From: an uncultured Acetatifactor sp.
Lineage (GTDB): Bacteria; Bacillota; Clostridia; Lachnospirales; Lachnospiraceae
Length of the DNA: 22,541 nucleotides
Direction of reading: 5' to 3'
Assembly: GCA_910585805.1 (NCBI GenBank)
Contig: CAJUFB010000026.1
Coordinates: 1 to 22,541 of the forward strand
The translations under genes were made by a program, and so were the position numbers. Each line of letters begins with the position of its first letter. Position 1 is the stretch's first letter. The notes beneath the pieces were generated by a model. The model was given only the letters and a program-made list of their open reading frames with translations. It was not told the DNA's origin and ran no database searches. This document shows, one piece after another, positions 1 to 6,612 of the stretch.

Positions 1-614
1 GTCATCTGATTTCCAGATTTCCGGAAGTGCGATTTCATCGCACAAGAATATTCATCCGGCATTTCTTCCCTGCCTTCGCCCTGCACACTCTTCAGGCTTT
101 CTGATATCGCCGGTTTCTTTTCTGTATACTGGATAACGATCCCGGAAAAGTCATAGCCCACAGGCCCCAGTACTTTTTTCTCCATCATTGTCAGTAATGC
201 CTCCGTATCAAACTTGGCCTCAAAATATAGATCCTTATCGATCTGGATCGGTACATCCATGCCTGCCGGATCCTTCCCCAGTATCGTCCGCTGCCTGCCG
301 AATACCTTTCCCCTCAGCTGCATCAGTCTTTCATGCATGTCCGGCTGCCCGTTGCAGTGCTTCAGGATGGTCTGGACTGCCTTTTTCCATGTGGGTGTTT
401 CTATGGTCTCACCAGAAGCAAATGTAACAGAAACCGGCCTCTTCCCTTTGAGCATGGATGGAGAAGTCCTCCCCAGACAGCATTCCCTGTGCGTGATCTC
501 TGAACGATTGTATGGGTCCCCATTCTGATACATTTGGATCATGTCATCGCATCTCTGATTTACAACCTGCAGCAGCTCTGCTCTTACTTCTTCAATCAGT
601 TCTATATAATCCAT
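1..614 (-). CDS. Partial protein of unknown function (5' part, runs off left edge)
   Basis: An open frame of 204 codons begins at the ATG at 614-612 and stays open to the window edge, so the C-terminus is missing. A purine-rich ribosome site (AAGGAAGGGG) sits about 7 bases upstream. An ATG 8 bases further upstream (622) is out of frame and stops at once, which fixes the start. The protein begins MDYIELIEEVRAELLQ. It is soluble, with no signal peptide or membrane segment, and has a basic patch (LRGKVFGRQRTILGK) followed by a PIQIDKDLYFEAKFDT stretch. I do not recognise the family. It lies outside the left 41-bp repeat, next to sequence resembling the right end of the neighbouring element, so it may belong to a second mobile element further left. 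The coding call is firm; the function is unknown. Confidence 0.8.
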   Translation of the reverse strand, partial: MDYIELIEEVRAELLQVVNQRCDDMIQMYQNGDPYNRSEITHRECCLGRTSPSMLKGKRPVSVTFASGETIETPTWKKAVQTILKHCNGQPDMHERLMQLRGKVFGRQRTILGKDPAGMDVPIQIDKDLYFEAKFDTEALLTMMEKKVLGPVGYDFSGIVIQYTEKKPAISESLKSVQGEGREEMPDEYSCAMKSHFRKSGNQM

Positions 615-698
615 CGAACCATCCCCTTCCTTAAGGCATAAAAAAAGAACCAGAACCTATCCCTGACTTAAGGATTTTTCTAATTCTATTCCATGTAA

Positions 699-762
699 CA
701 CCATACACTATTTTCTTTCTGTTTGTGTATGTAGTTCCTATTTTCTACTATTTTCATACACT
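699..762. repeat. Arm-like repeat outside the left attachment repeat
   Basis: This stretch aligns with 9313-9376, the sequence just inside the right repeat, at roughly three-quarters identity with one single-base gap. It contains an inverted pair CATACAC (702-708) and GTGTATG (725-731) spaced 16 bases apart. Such short repeated and inverted motifs beside a core are typical of recombinase arm-binding sites. No coding region was seen in 615-940 apart from these repeats and the end of the recombinase gene. Confidence 0.55.
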
Positions 763-803
763 ATACACACAATACACTCTCAAAACCTTGCTCCATATTA
801 GGA
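763..803. repeat. Left copy of 41-bp direct repeat (candidate attL core)
   Basis: Identical over 41 bases to 9377-9417 and in the same orientation; it begins ATACACACAATACACTC and ends CTCCATATTAGGA. The two copies diverge immediately after the right-hand edge (804 versus 9418), while to the left similarity continues at a lower level. It sits next to the 3' end of a recombinase-like gene and fits an attachment core duplicated by site-specific integration. Confidence 0.85.
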
Positions 804-853
804 AATGAAAACTTGCATCAAGGCAGTTTCCCCTTTATTTATCAGCATTTTAA

Positions 854-886
854 CGCCATACACACTTTCTTCTATTTTGTATGTAA
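854..886. repeat. Third arm-like inverted motif inside the left end
   Basis: CATACAC (857-863) is followed by GTATG (879-883) with a T-rich spacer. It resembles the motif pairs at 699-732 and 9313-9348. It lies just inside the left repeat and may be a recombinase-binding arm. Motif similarity is the only evidence. Confidence 0.35.
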
Positions 887-940
887 AAACACGTTTCTTC
901 TCCAAGTCCTATTCTTCTCTTCTTACATGATATCCCCTGA

Positions 941-2626
941 TTATTTTGAAGATTCCTTTTGCAGCTTATTCAACGTTCTAACCAATTTTCGATTCTCCTT
1001 CTTCAGATTCTCGTTTTCATCCATCAGCCTCTTTATTTCCCTTTGATATAACTCTACCTGTTTCTCCAGGCTTTTATCTCGCACCTCTCTCTTAATCTGG
1101 GCAAGTGTTCCCTGATTCTGTTTTTCTTTCTCTTCATTTAATATATTTCTCACTTGTTCGTTCTTATAAAAAAATCCTTTCGACAACCCTGTATTTCTGG
1201 AAAGGTCAGAGACTGATATCGCAGTCCCCTCTGATGCAGTTCTGCGAATCTCAGCAAGGGCAAGTTGCATCTTTTTCTCACTTTCCTGCCGATTCGCTTC
1301 ATTCATCTTATCGTACTTCGCCATCAATAACCTCCCTCCCAAACTGTTTTCTTCCTGCTTGAAAAATTCATCTGACTTCTCAGCCACTTTCTCATCAACC
1401 CATCCAATATATTTCTTTACGGTTTCATCCGTAGAATAGCCCATGTACTCCCGGATTGTTTGGATTGAAGTACCGTTTCGATAGAGAGCTTTACATAATT
1501 CTTTTTGGTATCCATTTCCCTTGAATACATATTCTCCATCCAATATGCCGGACTTCAGGCATTGTCTCGTGATTGACTCTTCAAAACTTCTTGCTGTATA
1601 TTTCTTATCTCGGTTTAGAAAAAGCAACCTCTCTATATCTATACGATTCTTTTCTGAATACCTTAAAACCAGCAAGTGCAGGATATCCGGTATAGGAACG
1701 CGCCTGTTCGTACCTGGCACTTTTATCCAACTATCTTCACTCTCATAATAAAAATCTGCATTTCTCAGCAGGAACATCTTTCCCTTATCGATACCTGTAT
1801 ACAATAGAATCAGACTCATAATACGCAGCTGTTCAGGAAACTCTGAAAGTTTAAACATTAACAAATCCAACTTCTTATCCAAGTCCTTAATTTCACGATT
1901 CTTCAGATAACTTTTCTTTTTATAAAAGAAAACAGGTATTGTGAAATGATTTATATAATCTTTCACCTGCAGGTATTGAAGAAATATCGTAATTGCCCGA
2001 ACCTTATTATTATAGCTTTGAGGACCGATTCTCTGCATGCTCAGTTTATCAAAGTATTCTTTTACGAGACTAACATCTATCGCTGTAATTGCTTTTTTCT
2101 GCTCTTCTAAATGTTTAAAAAATTCTTTTATATATGTCTGTTTTATGCGTATTGTACCCAGATTCAAATTCGTAACCGTAAAAAGATATTTCATATATTC
2201 CTGCAGCACCTTTCGATTATCTTCCAGTCGAATATCTAAAAAAGAAAAGCTTTCTATTGTGCTGCTAAGACTGTATCTTTCATGAGCGATATTTAATTTC
2301 GCCACATACCAGACATAAGCTTCCCAGTTTATTTCTTCCGCTTCCAGAAATAAAGTCTTTCTACAGAAAGCAATAAAGCTTTTGGAGTTTATATTAAGTT
2401 CTGCTATCTGCATTCTCAACAACGAGGTAAATTCCTCTTCTTGAGCCATATCCATTTTAAAAATATCCTGAAGTCCTGAGTTTTCTGCATAACAAAACAG
2501 ATACTTTAACGGAAGTAAGTACCTGTTTCGTTTTTCTTCTTTGTTTTTGACTGTTTTATCAACGTAGCTTAAAAGTAATTTTATCTGCAATTTCACAGTT
2601 TGACTACGTTTCTTCCAAAATCCCAA
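941..2626 (-). CDS. Tyrosine-recombinase-like protein fused to a TnpC/DUF6262-like tail
   Basis: 561 residues. Residues ~155-240 look like a SAM-like core-binding domain and ~250-415 like a phage-integrase catalytic domain, ending in TVKKYIGW with candidate nucleophile Y406. The usual catalytic signatures are absent: the TGLR-type arginine is replaced by TGID (277-280), and the HxLRH-type box reads NGYQKELCKAL. Residues ~435-500 (AKYDKMNEANRQ to ILNEEKEK, with SVSDLSRNTGLSKGFFYKN) match the helix-turn-helix style of Tn554 TnpC/DUF6262 proteins. A coiled coil follows (~505-560). In Tn554-like elements these are separate proteins, so this is a fusion. The start is TTG after an in-frame stop about 25 bases upstream and has a poor ribosome site, so the N-terminus is uncertain. 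It could be catalytically inactive or divergent. Confidence 0.75.
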   Translation of the reverse strand: MGFWKKRSQTVKLQIKLLLSYVDKTVKNKEEKRNRYLLPLKYLFCYAENSGLQDIFKMDMAQEEEFTSLLRMQIAELNINSKSFIAFCRKTLFLEAEEINWEAYVWYVAKLNIAHERYSLSSTIESFSFLDIRLEDNRKVLQEYMKYLFTVTNLNLGTIRIKQTYIKEFFKHLEEQKKAITAIDVSLVKEYFDKLSMQRIGPQSYNNKVRAITIFLQYLQVKDYINHFTIPVFFYKKKSYLKNREIKDLDKKLDLLMFKLSEFPEQLRIMSLILLYTGIDKGKMFLLRNADFYYESEDSWIKVPGTNRRVPIPDILHLLVLRYSEKNRIDIERLLFLNRDKKYTARSFEESITRQCLKSGILDGEYVFKGNGYQKELCKALYRNGTSIQTIREYMGYSTDETVKKYIGWVDEKVAEKSDEFFKQEENSLGGRLLMAKYDKMNEANRQESEKKMQLALAEIRRTASEGTAISVSDLSRNTGLSKGFFYKNEQVRNILNEEKEKQNQGTLAQIKREVRDKSLEKQVELYQREIKRLMDENENLKKENRKLVRTLNKLQKESSK

Positions 2627-2691
2627 TGCGGGGTTTCTGGCTCTGCATCTTTACTGTTCAACTCGTTTCTCCATTTTGTGCTAAAATCCGT

Positions 2692-2713
2692 TAAAATGTC
2701 ATTTCACATTTTA
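2692..2713. promoter_or_regulatory. Inverted repeat upstream of the recombinase-like gene
   Basis: An 8-base perfect inverted repeat (TAAAATGT / ACATTTTA) with a 6-base spacer lies in the 130-base gap upstream of the recombinase-like gene. It is flanked by two CCGTTAAAA direct repeats. It could be an operator or simply a hairpin after the DUF1016 gene. AT-rich sequence makes chance occurrence easier. Confidence 0.35.
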
Positions 2714-2756
2714 TGCCGTTAAAAATATCTTCTTACCATATTCTAAACACAACTAC

Positions 2757-3749
2757 TTACTCGTCATCCTCCAGTAAAGGCATATTGATTAATTCCTGCA
2801 ACTTCTTCTGCAGTATATTCTTATCCGGCAATTGGAGTTGATACTCTGCAACCATCATTGGAGACAATGTTCTGCTCATAGCATACTCAACCACTTCATC
2901 ATCTTTAGATGCACATAATATCATTCCGACACTCGGATTCTCATTTTCCTTTTTCTTCTGACGATCAAGGGCTTCCAGATAGAAATCCATTTTCGATATA
3001 TACTCTGGCTTAAATTTACTAACTTTCAGTTCAAATGCCACAAGACACTGTAATCCCCGATGGAAGAAAAGCAGGTCAATCTTGTAATCTTCACCGCCCA
3101 CCTGAACTCTGAATTCTTCATCAATGAACGTAAAATCCCTGCCAACCTCCAGAATAAAATCTTTCATATTCCTGATCAGGCCTTTTCTTAAATCAGGCTC
3201 CTTGAAGTCAGACGGCAAATCCAGAAATTCTATCACATAAGAATCCAGAAACGGATTTTCTTTTAATCCCTTTATCGGCTCAGGAAGCACTTTTTCCTTA
3301 GACAACATATATCGTTCATAATATCCACTGTCTATCTGACGGGACAATTCCCGTGCCGAATAATTCTCTTTTATACAAAGAGTTATATAAAAATGACGTT
3401 CTTCAGGTGTTTTTCCTTTTGAAATGATAGCCAGATGATTGGACCAGCTTATTTGTGACAACAGTGTTGTCACAAACTCATCACCTGCATATGTTTCATA
3501 AAATTTCTTCATACGATACAGACCACGCCTGTTAAATCCCTTAATCCCAGGAAATGCATTTTGGATTTCTTCCGCCACTGTATCTATATAAGCATCTCCG
3601 AATGATGTTTTCATGGATTCTGTACTCAGGTATTCTCCTATCTTCCAATACATCTGAATCAGTTCCTCATTTACTTTTTTCAGAGCATTCTGCTTTGATT
3701 GGCTGATAATCTGAATGAGATTGCCTGCTGCTGATATTTCATTTTTCAC
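2757..3749 (-). CDS. DUF1016/YhcG-type PD-(D/E)XK nuclease
   Basis: 330 residues, close to full family length. The N-terminal helical half includes FNRRGLYRMKKFYETY and QISWSNHLAI, as in the DUF1016 N-terminal domain. The C-terminal half has the nuclease core: IDLLFFHRGLQCLVAFELK gives D225 and the E240-x-K242 pair of a PD-(D/E)XK site, followed by KFKPEYISKMDFYLEAL. Family members are predicted nucleases common in defence islands and mobile elements; the substrate is not established here. The ATG at 3749 is preceded by AAAGGTGGTGG. It is separated from the upstream 919-residue gene by about 100 bases holding a promoter-like -10 and a palindrome, so it probably forms its own unit. A second copy of the palindrome lies inside the coding region. 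Confidence 0.9.
   Translation of the reverse strand: MKNEISAAGNLIQIISQSKQNALKKVNEELIQMYWKIGEYLSTESMKTSFGDAYIDTVAEEIQNAFPGIKGFNRRGLYRMKKFYETYAGDEFVTTLLSQISWSNHLAIISKGKTPEERHFYITLCIKENYSARELSRQIDSGYYERYMLSKEKVLPEPIKGLKENPFLDSYVIEFLDLPSDFKEPDLRKGLIRNMKDFILEVGRDFTFIDEEFRVQVGGEDYKIDLLFFHRGLQCLVAFELKVSKFKPEYISKMDFYLEALDRQKKKENENPSVGMILCASKDDEVVEYAMSRTLSPMMVAEYQLQLPDKNILQKKLQELINMPLLEDDE
3452..3476. repeat. Perfect 11-bp palindrome inside the DUF1016 gene
   Basis: Half-sites TTTGTGACAAC and GTTGTCACAAA are perfect reverse complements separated by three bases. They lie within codons for VTTLLSQ (~residues 93-99). The same palindrome, with one mismatch, recurs 319 bases away just upstream of this gene (3772-3794). 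Confidence 0.8.
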
Positions 3750-3771
3750 AAAAATCCACCACCTTTCAAAC

Positions 3772-3794
3772 TTGTGTCAACACTGTTGTCACAA
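3772..3794. promoter_or_regulatory. Operator-like palindrome upstream of the DUF1016 gene
   Basis: Half-sites TTGTGTCAAC and GTTGTCACAA (one mismatch) are separated by three bases. The site ends 23 bases before the start codon and lies immediately downstream of a TAATAC -10-like box (minus strand, 3803-3798), so it would cover the transcription start. This is the position expected of a repressor operator. Confidence 0.6.
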
Positions 3795-3852
3795 ATTGTA
3801 TTAACGATTTACTAAAATCCCCAAAATTTCTCCCATCTCTAAACTTTGTTTA

Positions 3853-6612
3853 CTATATCCCAGTTCTTATAATCTCCCTCTTTTTTACAAACATACAAAT
3901 TGCTTTTTTAGGATCACTCAACATTTCATTCGGAAAAATATTACCCTTTGTCATGTTAAATTCACGTACTACTGTAAATACGTTATCTCTTGTTTTAGGC
4001 CAAATACATTTCGTTTCGTCGATAATTTGAGACGCATGGTTTACAATCTCTTTTTCATAAGTTACCGCAGCCCCTTCAATACCCTGTTCTTGAAAAAATG
4101 ACTCTATCGCCTTTTTCCCTGTTTCTGTCCCGTAATAGCCATGTAACTCAATAGTGCAAGTATTCTTTTTTATGATATCTCCAATCATTATTTCCATAAG
4201 CTGCTCTGGCGCTTGGGATAAAACGTCCGAACAGTTAGCAAGACCACGCTTTTTAAGATAATATTTTTGGCGCCTTGCTTTTGCACTTTCTACATACTTT
4301 CTTTCTATTTCCTCCTCGCTTGACATATCAATATTTAAATAAGCCTTCAACATTCTTATGGTTGCATTACCCGCCTCAAAATTATCACAGAGAAACACGA
4401 TATTTTTAATATAGTTCTCATTATGATAATATCCGTCTTTTCGGATCTCTAATTCATCATCATACAAATCATTTGATTCACGAATTCCTTTTAGTTTTAG
4501 ATATTTTTCGTATATACTTGTAAGTACACTGTCGCTTTTTCTACTGTCTTTTGGAACATATAATGTATTCACATCTTTGCGCATAAATTTCTCATCTTTG
4601 ACAATATCTTTAAATACCAGTTTTTGGTGATGCATAAAAACTCGCAGATAACTGCTTATATTATCCTTATTAATTCCGGCCCAAAGTAAATTATGAACAA
4701 GACGATAATATACCTGAGAATCAAAATCACAGAAAACATTTTTACCTGCTTCACATAGTGCCTCTTCCTGTAGGCTCATCATAGAAACCACCTCATTGTA
4801 TTGTGTCATACATATTTTGGAAACTGTTTCCAGCGTCAACTGATTCTTTTCCTGAATTCTTTCAATAGCGGATAGCATTTTCAAAAGAGGTTGCTCATAA
4901 ACAATCCCTTTCTGCTTTTTGCTGTCATATAAAAAATAGTATTCCTCTCCACTTCCCCACACATCTCCAAACATACCATCCGGGTCTTCCACACTTTCTA
5001 GCTTTATAGTTAATGTAGTCTGTCCTGTATCTTGACTGAATTTTTTTCCACAGATGTCATAAGTTAAATCTGTACCTAAAAACAAATCCCCTTCATCATC
5101 TTCCTGCACTTTTCCATGCAGAACATACACTTTGTCCGGATTTTCACATCCCATCATCAGGTATATCCAATTCATTTTACTTTTTAACGGATAAAAATCC
5201 AGTGCTTCTATTTCATGATCTTCAATATTCTTTCCCCCTGAGTTCTTCCGCTTATTTGATCTTCTAATACAATAGTCATTCTCTTTCTGCCATCGCTCTG
5301 TAATATATGTCAAAGCTTCAATTGAATCTTTACATCTTTCTGCCCAATTCTTCAGCAATTGACTCTGAAACCACTCACCATCCACAAGCTCGTCCAATTG
5401 CAATGCATCAACACCAGTATTTTCTTTCTGTAAAAGCAAAATAGCAAGTCCAAATGAAACCCTGTTCATGACACATTTGTTGCTTACCTTAAGAGCTGAA
5501 CTCCTATATCGAAGCAATGCGTCAAGAAAATGCTCTTTATCATAACATTTACCGTTTTTATCTTTCAAATGTCCTTTTACTATTGTAGCATCATTACAGC
5601 AAAAAGGGTTTATTGGCTGAAAAAATCCATCTATCTTTTTAACAAGAGAATGCTCAAAAAGAATGTTATATATTTCCCTATCAAAAACCATTCTTAAAAA
5701 GGCTTCACGACCTGATTCACTTTTTAAAACTTCTGAATAGTCTGTCAACAAATCATTTTTTTCCAAATCATATTCTACGAAAAAACCAATCTTGTTCTCA
5801 TGATAGTCTTTCTCTTCTTCAATCGTCAACTCTTTCATTTCCCACAGTGACTTTGCAGAAAAATAATTCTTATTTTTACTTCTAATCAGTACCCTATTAA
5901 TTTCTTTATCATGAAAAATCATGACACTATTTTTTTGATAATTCAACAAATCCGGGGTGTCAATTATCTCTCCGGATAAGCGAAGATAGTTTATAAACTT
6001 CAAATTGCACTGTATTATTAATGTTTGTATTATCTTCTGTCCATCTGTACTATTTGTGAACAATCTTACTGCAAGCTGCAAAATATGTATGTGATATAGA
6101 CTCAATGGATTATCAGCATTGACAAATTCCGGTTTTTCAACAACCTTTGTTATCATCTCATGAATCGGAAATACATATTCGCCATTCTTTTTTATCTCAA
6201 AGACAAAATATAAATTGTCCAATTCTTGTAAAAGAACATGAATTGAGTCGCGAAGTGTTTTGTCATTTATGTTCCAAACATCCCCAGACTCTCTGTGTAC
6301 TCTTAATTCGTGCAAAAACCATACAGTAATCAGGTTACTATCTTCTTTTTCCTCTTCTGTTGCTTCTGTGCCTATCTGCTCGATATTCTCAAATACATTC
6401 AATAAATCCGTAATTATTCGTTCCGGAATTTCCGTTTCATACATAGACTGACAATATTGCAGTAATTGACAATATACTGCTGCTACAAGAAGCCTGTTTT
6501 CTGACAATTCCTGCAGACTACAGGCTTCTAACTGTTGGATTGTTCCTGATATGACATTTTCACTGTATTCTCCTGCCTGCAAAGCCTGTAAGTAAGTTTT
6601 AAGCCTTTTCAT
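3853..6612 (-). CDS. Large partner protein with C-terminal PRTase-like domain
   Basis: 919 residues from the ATG at 6612, chosen because GGAGG lies six bases upstream; a GTG at 6627 in the same frame has no comparable site. The first ~600 residues are mainly helical with no family I recognise. From ~640 onward the protein resembles the phosphoribosyltransferase-like domain of bacterial conflict systems (PRTase-CE): KDSRKSDSVL (688-697); a beta strand into an acidic loop, IVFLCDNFEAGNAT (D743, G748, T751), near the PRPP-binding D-D/N-x4-G-x-T pattern; and ELHGYYGTETGKK (from ~822). The start overlaps the end of the primase-RT gene by 14 bases, so the two are translationally coupled and likely act together. 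There is no signal peptide or membrane segment. The PRTase-like call is an inference from motifs; the rest is unknown. Confidence 0.85.
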   Translation of the reverse strand: MKRLKTYLQALQAGEYSENVISGTIQQLEACSLQELSENRLLVAAVYCQLLQYCQSMYETEIPERIITDLLNVFENIEQIGTEATEEEKEDSNLITVWFLHELRVHRESGDVWNINDKTLRDSIHVLLQELDNLYFVFEIKKNGEYVFPIHEMITKVVEKPEFVNADNPLSLYHIHILQLAVRLFTNSTDGQKIIQTLIIQCNLKFINYLRLSGEIIDTPDLLNYQKNSVMIFHDKEINRVLIRSKNKNYFSAKSLWEMKELTIEEEKDYHENKIGFFVEYDLEKNDLLTDYSEVLKSESGREAFLRMVFDREIYNILFEHSLVKKIDGFFQPINPFCCNDATIVKGHLKDKNGKCYDKEHFLDALLRYRSSALKVSNKCVMNRVSFGLAILLLQKENTGVDALQLDELVDGEWFQSQLLKNWAERCKDSIEALTYITERWQKENDYCIRRSNKRKNSGGKNIEDHEIEALDFYPLKSKMNWIYLMMGCENPDKVYVLHGKVQEDDEGDLFLGTDLTYDICGKKFSQDTGQTTLTIKLESVEDPDGMFGDVWGSGEEYYFLYDSKKQKGIVYEQPLLKMLSAIERIQEKNQLTLETVSKICMTQYNEVVSMMSLQEEALCEAGKNVFCDFDSQVYYRLVHNLLWAGINKDNISSYLRVFMHHQKLVFKDIVKDEKFMRKDVNTLYVPKDSRKSDSVLTSIYEKYLKLKGIRESNDLYDDELEIRKDGYYHNENYIKNIVFLCDNFEAGNATIRMLKAYLNIDMSSEEEIERKYVESAKARRQKYYLKKRGLANCSDVLSQAPEQLMEIMIGDIIKKNTCTIELHGYYGTETGKKAIESFFQEQGIEGAAVTYEKEIVNHASQIIDETKCIWPKTRDNVFTVVREFNMTKGNIFPNEMLSDPKKAICMFVKKREIIRTGI

